This document shows, piece after piece, positions 17,072-29,509 of a stretch of 64,000 bases of DNA. The stretch is from Acidipropionibacterium virtanenii (GTDB taxonomy: Bacteria > Actinomycetota > Actinomycetes > Propionibacteriales > Propionibacteriaceae), in assembly GCF_003325455.1 (NCBI RefSeq), contig NZ_CP025198.1, forward strand, positions 1,488,001 through 1,552,000, given 5' to 3'. The stretch's first letter is position 1. The number at the start of each line of letters is the position of its first letter. The translations under genes were made by a program, and so were the position numbers. A model generated the notes under the pieces. That model saw only the letters and a program-made list of their open reading frames with translations, ran no database searches and had not been told where the DNA came from.

Positions 17072-17608
17072 GTGGTCAGTCTTCTTGCGCCCGGTGGCGA
17101 TCTCGGCGACGCCGATCCCCTGATCCGCGCGGCTCTGGCCGCAGCCACCACGCGTGCCGGATATCTGGACGCCGTGGTCGCCCTGTGCTCGTCCAGGCTC
17201 CTGATGCCCGTGATGTCGCCGGGGACGTCAGCCCCTCGGGGAGCCACCCAGGTCACTGAGCTCGGAGCCGCGGTTCTCACCAATGACTCGGGCGACTCGG
17301 CACTGCTGTGCTTCACCGGACTCGACGCGCTGCAGGCATGGGATGCCCGGGCACGGCCGGTTCCCGGGACTCTCGATGACCTTGCGGCCACCGTCGGTGA
17401 GGCCGGAGCCCGGTCCCTGTTGATCGACGTCGCCGGTCCGGTCCCGATGGTCATCGGTCCGGACCTCATCGCACACCTGAGTCAAGGACGCCGGCTGGTG
17501 CGTCTGACGGATGGATACGGATGGCTCGCAGTGGGCGGCGACGGCGCCGGTCCGGGGCCCGGGGCGGGGAGGCGAGCCCGAGTTGACGCTGCCTCACGGC
17601 GCAGGTAA
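17072..17608 (+). CDS. SseB-like N-terminal domain protein
   Basis: The 178-residue protein resembles the SseB (enhanced serine sensitivity) domain found in many actinobacteria: a helix with the pattern LIRAALAAATT, a strand-rich core with LLMPVMSPG, DSALLCFTGLDALQAW and a late segment LLIDVAGPVPMVIGPDLIAHL. The domain has no firmly established biochemical role. The C-terminal 25 residues are low complexity (Gly/Arg-rich) and could be poorly conserved. The GTG at 17072 has no ribosome-binding site but an ideal leaderless -10. It is the last protein gene before the rRNA operon. Confidence 0.72.
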   Translation: MVSLLAPGGDLGDADPLIRAALAAATTRAGYLDAVVALCSSRLLMPVMSPGTSAPRGATQVTELGAAVLTNDSGDSALLCFTGLDALQAWDARARPVPGTLDDLAATVGEAGARSLLIDVAGPVPMVIGPDLIAHLSQGRRLVRLTDGYGWLAVGGDGAGPGPGAGRRARVDAASRRR

Positions 17609-18231
17609 CGTTCTCCGAGCTGCCGCAAGGCGGTGGGTCCCGATGGCGGGTCGATCGGCTGAGCCGATCGGGTCCGGCAGAGCCTGATCAGGTGTCACTT
17701 CGGAATTGACTTCCGGAATGCCGGTCGGTAAAGTGGGACGGGCCGCTTGAGGGTGGTTGGGGATGCTGGGATTGTTTTCTGGTGTTTCTGTGTCTGGTGG
17801 GTGGTCCGGGTTTGTGTTCGGGTTGTTTATCGGGTAGGTTGGTGTGGTCGCTTTCGGGCGGAACTGCTGGGATTCTTCGGGGTTCTGGTGGGTTGTGGAT
17901 GGCGGGTTTCCGGGTTTGTGTTTCCGGGGGTTCGGGGTCTATGGTGGTGGGGTTGCCTCATGATGTTGGCTGGGTTTCTGGTCGGGGTTGTGGTGTGTGT
18001 GTGATGCTTGAGAACTCAACAGTGTGTCTTTTTTGTAGTCAATAGGATTTTGTTTGATGCACGCTTGATTGTGTGTGTCGGATTTGTTTATTGATTCCTT
18101 TGATTTGATTCTGATGGATCGGATGATTTTTTTGTCAGGTTTGTTGGGGTCAGTGTTTTGGATTCTTTGATGTGTGTCACTGGTGCTGTGTCTTCTGCTT
18201 TCGGGTGGGGGGTGTGGTGGTGATATTTTTT
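17609..18231 (+). promoter_or_regulatory. rRNA operon promoter and long leader region
   Basis: No protein gene is credible in these 620 bases. The promoter (see next entry) is followed by about 450 bases that are strikingly G/T rich on the plus strand and poor in A and C. Near the end TTGAGAACTCAACAGTGTG (18009-18027) matches the conserved element found upstream of 16S genes of actinobacteria and associated there with antitermination and precursor processing. Short open frames in the region (for example 17747-18004) have low-complexity V/C/R-rich translations and are rejected. Confidence 0.75.
17706..17734 (+). promoter_or_regulatory. rrn promoter
   Basis: TTGACT at 17706-17711 and TAAAGT at 17729-17734 are spaced by exactly 17 bases, giving a strong sigma-70-type promoter. 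Transcription would begin near 17741, about 490 bases ahead of the 16S gene. Confidence 0.75.
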
Positions 18232-23178
<4,947 letters not shown>

Positions 23179-23230
23179 ACGTTCATCACTGATCTGCAAC
23201 GCTTGTATCCACTGTACGGCTCCCGGCCAC

Positions 23231-23250
23231 CACACCCCCTTGGGGGTGTG
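23231..23250 (+). repeat. Hairpin in the 23S-5S spacer
   Basis: CACACCCCC and GGGGGTGTG form a perfect 9-bp stem with a TT loop, about 50 bases after the 23S gene. It is followed by the tandem repeat at 23273 and probably belongs to precursor processing. Confidence 0.55.
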
Positions 23251-23272
23251 CGGCACCGAGAGTGAGAGTGTG

Positions 23273-23307
23273 TGTGTCACAATTCGATACTGTGTCACAA
23301 TTCGATA
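23273..23307 (+). repeat. Two tandem 17-base repeats in the 23S-5S spacer
   Basis: TGTGTCACAATTCGATA occurs at 23273-23289 and again at 23291-23307, one base apart, with no mismatch. Such a repeat is unusual for an rRNA spacer; a recent 18-base duplication or a protein/RNase site would explain it. Confidence 0.75.
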
Positions 23308-23339
23308 TTGTTCCATGAACCGAACACCATGATTCTGGT

Positions 23340-23460
23340 GTTCCGGTGGCCATGGCTGGAGGGAAACACCCGGACCCCATTCCGAACCCGGAAGTTAAGC
23401 CTCCACACGCCGATGGTACTGCCCACGCCAGTGGGTGGGAGAGTAGGACGCCGCCGGAAC
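23340..23460 (+). rRNA. rrf: 5S ribosomal RNA
   Basis: The sequence has the 5S core GGTGGCCATGGC, CACCCGGACCCCATTCCGAACCC split over 23366-23390, GAAGTTAAGCC and CGATGGTACTGC, closing with GAGAGTAGGACGCC. The terminal stem GGTGTTCCGG/CCGGAACACC spans 23337-23346 and 23454-23463, extending beyond the mature ends. Confidence 0.95.
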
Positions 23461-23485
23461 ACCACCCACACTCCCACAAGACAAG

Positions 23486-23530
23486 AAGAGGGGGGTCCCG
23501 CACCGAACCGGTGCAGGACCCCCCTCTTTT
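23486..23530 (+). terminator. rRNA operon terminator
   Basis: Thirteen-base arms (23486-23498 and 23516-23528) with a further inner stem GCACCG/CGGTGC form a long GC-rich hairpin, ending in four T at 23527-23530. It closes the rrn transcript before the next gene. Confidence 0.85.
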
Positions 23531-23606
23531 GCGTCGCCGCACACGACACAGATGGTAGGACGGGCCGTGCTTGGTCCGGGGGCCGCATCTGGGGGAGGAT
23601 GTCTGC

Positions 23607-24629
23607 ATGGCTGATTCTGGAAACCGCGGGGACCGCTCCGGACGCGGACGCTCGGGCGGAGGTCCCTCCGGGGACCGTCACTACGGGGGTCGCGGGGGTT
23701 CTGGCCAGCGTGGACGCTCGGACGGCCCACGGCGTGGCCCGCGCAGGGACGATCGACCCCGGGACGGCGACAGGAACCCGCGCGGGCGCGACGGCGGCCG
23801 GTTCGGCGGCAGGGACCGTCGAGACGGGCAGCGTCGCGATGACGGGACGAGGAGCCGCGGTTCCTACAACAGGCCCGAGGGCGACCGTCCCCGTGGCCCG
23901 CGTGTCGACGAGCCCGAGGCGCCGATGGATTTCGACGAGAAGGCGTTGCCGCCTTCGGTGAAGGCTGAGCTGCGGGGCGTACCCTCCGACGTCGCCCACA
24001 TCATCGAGGGTCATCTGGTTGCTGCCGCCGAGCTGATCGACAGCGATCCGGAGCTGGCGAACAAGCATGCCCAGGCGGCCCGACGTCGGGCGGCCCGCCT
24101 GCCGGTGCTGCGGGAGGCCGCGGCTGACACGGCCTATGCCGCGGGGGAGTACGCCTCCGCGCTCAACGATTACCGGACCCTCCGCCGGATGACGGGCAAT
24201 GACAACTATCTGCCGGTGATGGCCGACTGCGAGAGGGCCATGGGGCGTCCTCAGGCCGCACTGCGGCTGGTGAAGGAGGCCGAGGAGGCCGACGACCTCA
24301 GCTCCTCCCAGCAGGTCGAGCTCGTGCTCGTCAAGGCCGGGGCGAGGCAGGACATGGGCCAGGACGCCGAGGCGCTGAGGCTGTTGCACAGCGCGGTGTC
24401 GCGTGTGGAGAGTTCCGAAGAGGCTCGGGCGAGGCTGTACTACGCCTACGCCGAGGCGCTGTTGACGAAGGGTGACACCGGTGCCGCCAGAGAATGGTTC
24501 TCCAGAAGCGATGAACTCGACGCATCCGGGCTCCTCGATGCGGCGGACCGGGTTGCACTGATCGACGGGGTCCAGGTCGAGGGAGTGGAAGAGATCGATG
24601 GCACCGGTTCGGAGGAGTCGGATGACTGA
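23607..24629 (+). CDS. TPR-like protein with an Arg/Gly-rich N-terminal region
   Basis: The 340-residue protein has two parts. Residues 1-95 are a disordered, very basic region dominated by R, G, D and S (for example GRDGGRFGGRDRRDG), reminiscent of RGG-type RNA-binding tails. Residues 110-325 are helical with TPR-like pairs (ALNDYRTLRRMTGNDNYLPVMADCERAMGRPQAALRLV, and AYAEALLTKGDTGAAREWFSRS). It matches in place the M. tuberculosis Rv1691 gene, upstream of a HAD phosphatase and tlyA. The start at 23607 follows GGGGGAGGAT. The downstream gene overlaps its end by 8 bases. The basic tail suggests RNA or ribosome contact, but this is inference. Confidence 0.78.
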   Translation: MADSGNRGDRSGRGRSGGGPSGDRHYGGRGGSGQRGRSDGPRRGPRRDDRPRDGDRNPRGRDGGRFGGRDRRDGQRRDDGTRSRGSYNRPEGDRPRGPRVDEPEAPMDFDEKALPPSVKAELRGVPSDVAHIIEGHLVAAAELIDSDPELANKHAQAARRRAARLPVLREAAADTAYAAGEYASALNDYRTLRRMTGNDNYLPVMADCERAMGRPQAALRLVKEAEEADDLSSSQQVELVLVKAGARQDMGQDAEALRLLHSAVSRVESSEEARARLYYAYAEALLTKGDTGAAREWFSRSDELDASGLLDAADRVALIDGVQVEGVEEIDGTGSEESDD

Positions 24630-25620
24630 GGCCGTGATCGACCGCTATGACGCCGCGCTGTTCGATCTGGACGGGGTGATCTACCTTGGTCCCGAGCCGA
24701 TACCGGCCGCACCGGCCACCATCGACGCCCTGCGTCAGCGGGGCGTCCAGGTCGGCTTCGTCACCAACAACGCCGCCCGCAGCACCGACGTCGTGGCCCA
24801 GCAGCTGAACGGCATGGGCATCCCCGTCACCCGGGCCGATGTGGTCTCCTCCGCCGAGGCCATTGCCGAACTGGTCGCCTCCCAGCTGCCGGCCGGATCG
24901 CCGGTGCTGGTGGCTGGGGCTCAGGCTCTCATCGACGAGATCGCCGGCCACGGCCTGCGCCCGGTCTCCAGCGCGGACGACGATCCGGTGGCCGTCGTCC
25001 AGGGCTACGACCCCCAGATGACCTGGCCCCGACTCGACGAGTGCTGCATTGCAATTCAGCGTGGGGCCAGATGGTACGTGTCCAACCCGGACAGTACGCG
25101 TCCCACCGACCGTGGACTGGTTCCCGGCGCCGGCGCCCAGATGAAGGTGGTGGCCACCAGCGTCACGGGCGAGCCGGTGATGGCCGGCAAGCCCCATCGC
25201 CCGCTGCTGGACGCGACCGTGGCGCGACTCGGCTGCCACCGGCCGGTCTTCGTGGGTGATCGTCTCGACACCGACATCCTCGGCGCCAACCGGGCCGGGA
25301 TGGATTCGATGCTCGTGCTGACCGGGGCGCACGGCGCCCATGACCTGCTGGATGCCGGACCGGAGGCCAGACCCACCCGGATCGCACGCGATCTGTCCGG
25401 GCTGCTCGAACCCGAGCGGCGGGCGGTCCTCGATGAGGGCCGCGCCCGCTGCGGCCGTGCGGTCGCCGAATCGATCGAGGGCGTCGCGCGGATCGCCTCC
25501 GCCGTCGGCGAGACCCTGGACGAGCAACTGGACGCCCTGGCGGCCGTCCTCGCTCTGGTCTGGACGGGCGCGGTGCGCGGCGACCATGACGAGTTGGATC
25601 GCCTCGACCTCGTGAGCTGA
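24622..25620 (+). CDS. HAD-IIA family phosphatase (NagD-like)
   Basis: The 332-residue protein carries HAD motif I as DLDGVIYLG (nucleophile Asp in FDLDG), motif II in GFVTNNAARS, the lysine motif in MAGKPHRPLL and motif IV in GDRLDTDILGA. It has the type IIA cap between motifs II and III. Such enzymes dephosphorylate small molecules such as 4-nitrophenylphosphate, UMP or phosphoglycolate; the real substrate is unknown. It corresponds to Rv1692 (glycerol-3-phosphate phosphatase) by position. The ATG overlaps the previous stop (ATGACTGA), so translation is coupled. A C-terminal 60-residue helical extension follows the catalytic domain. Confidence 0.88.
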   Translation: MTEAVIDRYDAALFDLDGVIYLGPEPIPAAPATIDALRQRGVQVGFVTNNAARSTDVVAQQLNGMGIPVTRADVVSSAEAIAELVASQLPAGSPVLVAGAQALIDEIAGHGLRPVSSADDDPVAVVQGYDPQMTWPRLDECCIAIQRGARWYVSNPDSTRPTDRGLVPGAGAQMKVVATSVTGEPVMAGKPHRPLLDATVARLGCHRPVFVGDRLDTDILGANRAGMDSMLVLTGAHGAHDLLDAGPEARPTRIARDLSGLLEPERRAVLDEGRARCGRAVAESIEGVARIASAVGETLDEQLDALAAVLALVWTGAVRGDHDELDRLDLVS

Positions 25621-25663
25621 GAGGAGCCGTCCGCCGCGGGCCGGCGGTCCGCGGGACCCGGCC

Positions 25664-25692
25664 TGAACGGTGTTCAAGTCCTGGGTTATGAT
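25664..25692 (+). promoter_or_regulatory. bioYMN promoter with BioQ-like operator
   Basis: TGAAC-GGT-GTTCA (25664-25676) is a perfect inverted repeat of the TGAAC-N3-GTT type bound by the TetR-family biotin repressor BioQ in Corynebacterium and Mycobacterium. TATGAT at 25687-25692 is a good -10; the operator starts at the -35 position 17 bases earlier, so binding would block polymerase. Confidence 0.65.
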
Positions 25693-25760
25693 GCTTCCGC
25701 CGACCCCGACCGGGGCGGCGGACCCGGCACCGCTGGTGCCTTGCGCTCAGGAGAACAGAA

Positions 25761-26381
25761 ATGGCTGACACGACCGGTCGTCAGGCGTCCGTCAAGGCCG
25801 GGGGCGGCGGTTTTCAGGGCACCGATCTGGCCCTCATCGCGGTCTTCGCCGCCCTGGTGGCGGTGCTGTCGGTGATCCCGCCGCTGTTCGTGGTCGCCGC
25901 AGTGCCCTTCGCCCTCCAGATGGTCGCGGTGATGCTCGCCCCGCTGGTCCTCGGGGCGGTGCGCGGCGGTTCCGCCCTGGCCCTCTACCTGGTCGTCGGT
26001 CTGCTGGGCCTGCCCGTCTTCGCGGGCCAGTCGAGCGGACCGGGCGTGCTGCTGGGGGCCACCGGAGGGTTCCTCATCGGCTATGTCGTCGCGGCCCTGG
26101 TCGCAGGTGCGCTGGCCACCGCCGTGCTGAGGCGCCGCCCGCGCAGGCCGGTCCTGGCCGTCCAGCTCTATGCGGTGGCCCTCATCGACCTGGTGGTGGT
26201 CTACACCGTCGGGATCGTCGGGATGATGGTCAACGCCTCCCTGTCGTTTCCGGCCGCGGTGGCGGCCAACGGTCTGTTCATGATCGGGGACCTCGTCAAG
26301 GCCCTGCTGGCGGTGGCGATCGCTGTCGCGGTGCTCACCGCCTTCCCCCGTCTGATGCCTGCTGCGAGGGAGCGCCGATGA
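25761..26381 (+). CDS. bioY: Biotin ECF transporter, substrate-binding S component
   Basis: The 206-residue membrane protein has six hydrophobic segments and the BioY pattern: ALIAVFAALVAVLSVIPP, PFALQMVAVMLAPLVLG, the GLLGLPVFAGQSSGPGVLLG loop that binds biotin, and FMIGDLVKALLAVAIA in the last helix. It captures biotin at the cell surface. It is the first gene of bioY-bioM-bioN, each overlapping the next by 4 bases. The start follows AGGAGAAC. The operator upstream suggests repression when biotin is plentiful. Confidence 0.92.
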   Translation: MADTTGRQASVKAGGGGFQGTDLALIAVFAALVAVLSVIPPLFVVAAVPFALQMVAVMLAPLVLGAVRGGSALALYLVVGLLGLPVFAGQSSGPGVLLGATGGFLIGYVVAALVAGALATAVLRRRPRRPVLAVQLYAVALIDLVVVYTVGIVGMMVNASLSFPAAVAANGLFMIGDLVKALLAVAIAVAVLTAFPRLMPAARERR

Positions 26382-27094
26382 TCGAGTTCCGGTCGGTCGG
26401 ACTGGTCGTCGACGAGTACGACGTCGAGGGGAACCATCGTCAGGTGACGATCCTCGACGGAATCGATCTGGTCCTGCCCGAACGTCGGGTGGCGATCATC
26501 GGTCCCAACGGGGCCGGTAAGTCGACCCTGCTCAAGATGGTCAACGGACTGATCTCGCCGACCTCGGGAACCGTTCTGGCCGACGGCGTCGATCCGGCGC
26601 TGGATCCCCGCCGGGCGCGACGTCAGGCGGGATACATCTTCACCGATCCGATGTCCCAGCTCGTGATGTCGACCCCGGTCGCCGACGTCGAGCTGAGCCT
26701 GCGTTCAACCGTCCGGCGCCGTGCCGATCGCAGAGTCAGGGCGATGGACCTGCTCGCCGAGCGCGGCCTGGCCGAGGTGGCCGGGCGAAGCGTCCACGAC
26801 CTGTCGGGCGGCGAGCGGCAGCTGGTCTCGCTCGCCTCGGTGCTGGCGGTCGAGCCCTCGATCATCCTCGCCGACGAACCGACCACGCTGCTCGATCTGC
26901 GGAACCGGGAGCAGTTGCGGCGCGCCTTCGACGCGCTGGACCAGCAGATCCTGTGCTCCACCCACGACCTGGAACTGGCCGGGTCGATGGACCGGGTGAT
27001 CGCCGTGGAGGGCGGACGCATCGTCGACGACGGCGCCCCCGGTCGGGTCATCGCGTCCTACCGGGAGCGGATGACCGGGATGGTGCACAGATGA
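26378..27094 (+). CDS. bioM: Biotin ECF transporter ATPase
   Basis: The 238-residue ABC ATPase energises biotin uptake. It shows Walker A GPNGAGKST, a Q-loop region (YIFTDPMSQLV), signature LSGGE, Walker B IILADEP with the catalytic Glu, and switch histidine in STHD. ECF-type A components such as BioM and CbiO share this order. It overlaps bioY and bioN by ATGA and GATGA junctions, giving a tight translational unit. Confidence 0.93.
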   Translation: MIEFRSVGLVVDEYDVEGNHRQVTILDGIDLVLPERRVAIIGPNGAGKSTLLKMVNGLISPTSGTVLADGVDPALDPRRARRQAGYIFTDPMSQLVMSTPVADVELSLRSTVRRRADRRVRAMDLLAERGLAEVAGRSVHDLSGGERQLVSLASVLAVEPSIILADEPTTLLDLRNREQLRRAFDALDQQILCSTHDLELAGSMDRVIAVEGGRIVDDGAPGRVIASYRERMTGMVHR

Positions 27095-27768
27095 CCCGCC
27101 GCTCGGGGACGCAGGCCGGCCGCACGCAGGCCTATCTGGGTTTCTACCGGCCCGGCGCCACGATGGTGCATCGGATGCCGGTCTGGGCCAAGTATCTTCT
27201 CATCCTGGCCCTCGGGGTGCTCCCGTTCGTGCTGAGGCTGTGGTGGTTCTCGCTGGGCTGCCTGGCGGTCGCGGTGCTGGTGTGCCTGCTGATGGCCCGC
27301 ATGCCGGCGCGCACCGCGTTGAGGCTCGGGCCCGCGCTGTGGGTGATGAACGGACTGGTGTTCGCGTACCACGCGGCCTTCACGGACTGGCGTCGCGGAA
27401 TCGTCTACGCGGCCTCGCTGATGGCCTGCCTCTACGTGGCCCGGATGCTGACCTCGACCACATCCCCGGACACATTGATGGACGCCATCGCCGCCTGTGC
27501 GAGACCGTTCGCGAGGATCGGTGCCAGGCCGGAGAAGTTCGCCCTGGCGATCACCCTGATGTGGACGACCATCCCGTACATGCTGTCGGCCTTCCTGTCG
27601 ATCCGCGACGCCGCCCGGGCCAGGGGCCTGGAACGCTCCTCGTGGCGATTCGTCCTGCCCACCGTGGTCGGGATGGTGGGCCACGCCCTCGAGCTCGGAG
27701 ACGCGCTGGTGGCCAGGGGACTCGGCGACGACCCCGCTGTCGGTACGAGGAAACCGGTGGCGCTGTGA
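27091..27768 (+). CDS. bioN: Biotin ECF transporter T component
   Basis: The 225-residue protein is the membrane-embedded coupling subunit. After a short cytoplasmic head it has four to five hydrophobic segments, and the T-component coupling motif appears as AARARGLERS (family A-R-G, around residues 176-185), which contacts the ATPase. The start at 27091 overlaps the bioM stop. Its own stop overlaps the GTG of tlyA by 2 bases, so the biotin operon and tlyA are read together. Confidence 0.9.
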   Translation: MTRRSGTQAGRTQAYLGFYRPGATMVHRMPVWAKYLLILALGVLPFVLRLWWFSLGCLAVAVLVCLLMARMPARTALRLGPALWVMNGLVFAYHAAFTDWRRGIVYAASLMACLYVARMLTSTTSPDTLMDAIAACARPFARIGARPEKFALAITLMWTTIPYMLSAFLSIRDAARARGLERSSWRFVLPTVVGMVGHALELGDALVARGLGDDPAVGTRKPVAL

Positions 27769-28499
27769 CAGCCCGGCGTCTGGACGTCGCTCTGGTCGAA
27801 CTCGGGCTGGCCAGATCGCGCACCGTGGCCGCGCGGCTGGTGCGCGAGGGCCGGGTTCTGGTGGACGGCCGTCCGGCGAGGCGACCGTCATCCCCGGTGC
27901 GTCCGGGCCAGCGCATCGATGCCCAGGCCGAGCCCTGGGTCTCGCGGGGGGCGTACAAGCTCCTCGGTGCGCTGGAGGATCTGCCGGTGCCGGTCACGGG
28001 CCGGGTGCTGGACGCCGGTGCCTCCACCGGAGGATTCACTCAGGTGCTGCTGGAGTCGGGCGCCGATCGGGTGTACGCCGTCGACGTGGGGCACGGCCAG
28101 CTGGATTCGTCGGTGGCCGCCGACGGGCGGGTGGTGGTGCGCGAGGGGCTGAACCTGCGGGATCTCACCCTCGGCGATCTGGACGGGGCCCCGGTGGATC
28201 TGGTGGTCGGCGACGTGTCCTTCATCTCGCTGCGGATGCTGCTGGCGCCGTTGGAGGCGGTCTGCGCCGCGGGCGCCCGGATGCTTCTGCTGGTCAAACC
28301 CCAGTTCGAGGTGGGGCGCGCCGATCTGGGAGCGCACGGGGTGGTGACCGATCAGGGGTTGCGCGATCGTGCCGTGGACCGAGTGGTCGACGATGCCGCA
28401 TCACTCGGCTGGACCGTGACCGGACGGGCCCCCTCCAGGATCACCGGCCAGGACGGCAACCAGGAGTACTTCATCCGCCTGGAGCGGGCAGGATCCTGA
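27765..28499 (+). CDS. tlyA: 16S/23S rRNA 2'-O-methyltransferase TlyA
   Basis: The 244-residue protein joins an S4 RNA-binding domain (residues 2-60, RLDVALVELGLARSR) with an FtsJ-like Rossmann methyltransferase domain (RVLDAGASTGGFTQVLL, YAVDVGHGQL, LVVGDVSFISL, LLLVKPQFEVG). TlyA methylates ribose at C1409 of 16S and C1920 of 23S RNA, which in mycobacteria is needed for capreomycin sensitivity. Starting at GTG 27765 gives the correct family length; GTG overlaps the bioN stop. The upstream order TPR-HAD-tlyA of mycobacteria is kept but bioYMN is inserted. Confidence 0.92.
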   Translation: MTARRLDVALVELGLARSRTVAARLVREGRVLVDGRPARRPSSPVRPGQRIDAQAEPWVSRGAYKLLGALEDLPVPVTGRVLDAGASTGGFTQVLLESGADRVYAVDVGHGQLDSSVAADGRVVVREGLNLRDLTLGDLDGAPVDLVVGDVSFISLRMLLAPLEAVCAAGARMLLLVKPQFEVGRADLGAHGVVTDQGLRDRAVDRVVDDAASLGWTVTGRAPSRITGQDGNQEYFIRLERAGS

Positions 28500-28552
28500 C
28501 CCGCGACGGGGGTGGCGGGGTCGCAGGGGGTCGTCCCCCCGAACAGGAAAGC

Positions 28553-28558
28553 TAGTGT
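28553..28558 (+). promoter_or_regulatory. -10 box TAGTGT, leaderless promoter of nadK-recN
   Basis: TAGTGT ends 6 bases before the GTG at 28565, and no ribosome-binding site precedes the GTG. Confidence 0.58.
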
Positions 28559-28564
28559 GGGTGC

Positions 28565-29509
28565 GTGACTTCACTGATGCCCACCGGATCCGCACGTTCG
28601 GGGCGCCGGGCGGTGGTCGTGCTGTCCCATGCCTACCGGCAGGATGCCTTCGACGCGGCGGCGGAGTTCATCGCGGCCATGGATGAGCGCGGCATCAGCT
28701 GTCTCATCTTCGATGAGCAGCGGCCCGAACTGGGCGCCCGGGTGCCTGGGATCCGGTTGGAGGGCATCGCCCCCGGCCGTGACGACATTGAGGCCATGGT
28801 GGTCTTCGGTGGCGACGGCACGATCCTCAGGGCGGCTGAGTGGGCTCTTCCCCATCGGGTGCCGATGCTGGGCGTCAACCTCGGTCATGTGGGGTTCCTG
28901 GCAGAACTCGAGCGTTCGGACATGGCCTCGCTGGTGCGTCAGGTGTGTGCGCGCGACTACTCGGTCGAGGAACGGCTGGTGCTGGACGTCCAGGTGCAGG
29001 ACCACCGTGGCCACGAGTTGTGGCGATCCTTCTCGGTCAATGAACTGAGTCTCGAGAAGGCCGCCCGGCGCCGGATGCTCGACGTCCTGGCGTCTGTCGA
29101 CGGACTGCCCGTCCAGCGGTGGAGCTGCGACGGGATCCTGGTGTCCACCCCGACGGGGTCGACGGCCTATGCCTTCTCCGCCGGCGGACCGGTGATGTGG
29201 CCCGATCTCGACGCCATGCTCATGGTGCCGCTGTGCGCCCACGCCCTGTTCGCCCGGCCGATGGTGCTCAGCCCCGAGGCGAGGGTGGATCTGGACATCC
29301 AGCCCGACGGCTCGGACGCGGGGGTGATGTGGTGCGACGGCCGCCGCAGCTTCGACGTGTCCCCCGGTCAGCGGATCACGGTCACCCGGCATCCGCAGCG
29401 GCTGCGCATCGCCAGGCTGGCCGAGCAGCCCTTCACCTCCCGGCTGGTCAAGAAGTTCGCGCTGCCCGTCTCAGGGTGGCGCCAGGGCCAGGGGAACCCG
29501 GCCACATGA
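28565..29509 (+). CDS. nadK: NAD kinase
   Basis: The 314-residue enzyme phosphorylates NAD to NADP. It has the diagnostic GGDGT motif (about residues 82-86), the NE motif in FSVNELSLEK, and the glycine-rich DGILVSTPTGSTAYAFSAGGP segment that binds the substrate. The GTG start at 28565 has an ideal -10 for a leaderless mRNA. recN starts inside its stop codon (ATGA). Order tlyA-nadK-recN is the same as Rv1694-Rv1696. Confidence 0.95.
   Translation: MTSLMPTGSARSGRRAVVVLSHAYRQDAFDAAAEFIAAMDERGISCLIFDEQRPELGARVPGIRLEGIAPGRDDIEAMVVFGGDGTILRAAEWALPHRVPMLGVNLGHVGFLAELERSDMASLVRQVCARDYSVEERLVLDVQVQDHRGHELWRSFSVNELSLEKAARRRMLDVLASVDGLPVQRWSCDGILVSTPTGSTAYAFSAGGPVMWPDLDAMLMVPLCAHALFARPMVLSPEARVDLDIQPDGSDAGVMWCDGRRSFDVSPGQRITVTRHPQRLRIARLAEQPFTSRLVKKFALPVSGWRQGQGNPAT

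Noticed and set aside
17747-18045. Short open frames in the rRNA leader
   Set aside because: Translations are V/C/G/R-rich products of the G/T bias; no ribosome-binding site and inside the rrn transcript.
23273-23307. Possible CRISPR repeat
   Set aside because: Only two repeats one base apart, no spacer, no cas genes nearby.
24331-25677. Open frame of 448 codons on the minus strand
   Set aside because: Antisense to the HAD phosphatase gene; no motif.
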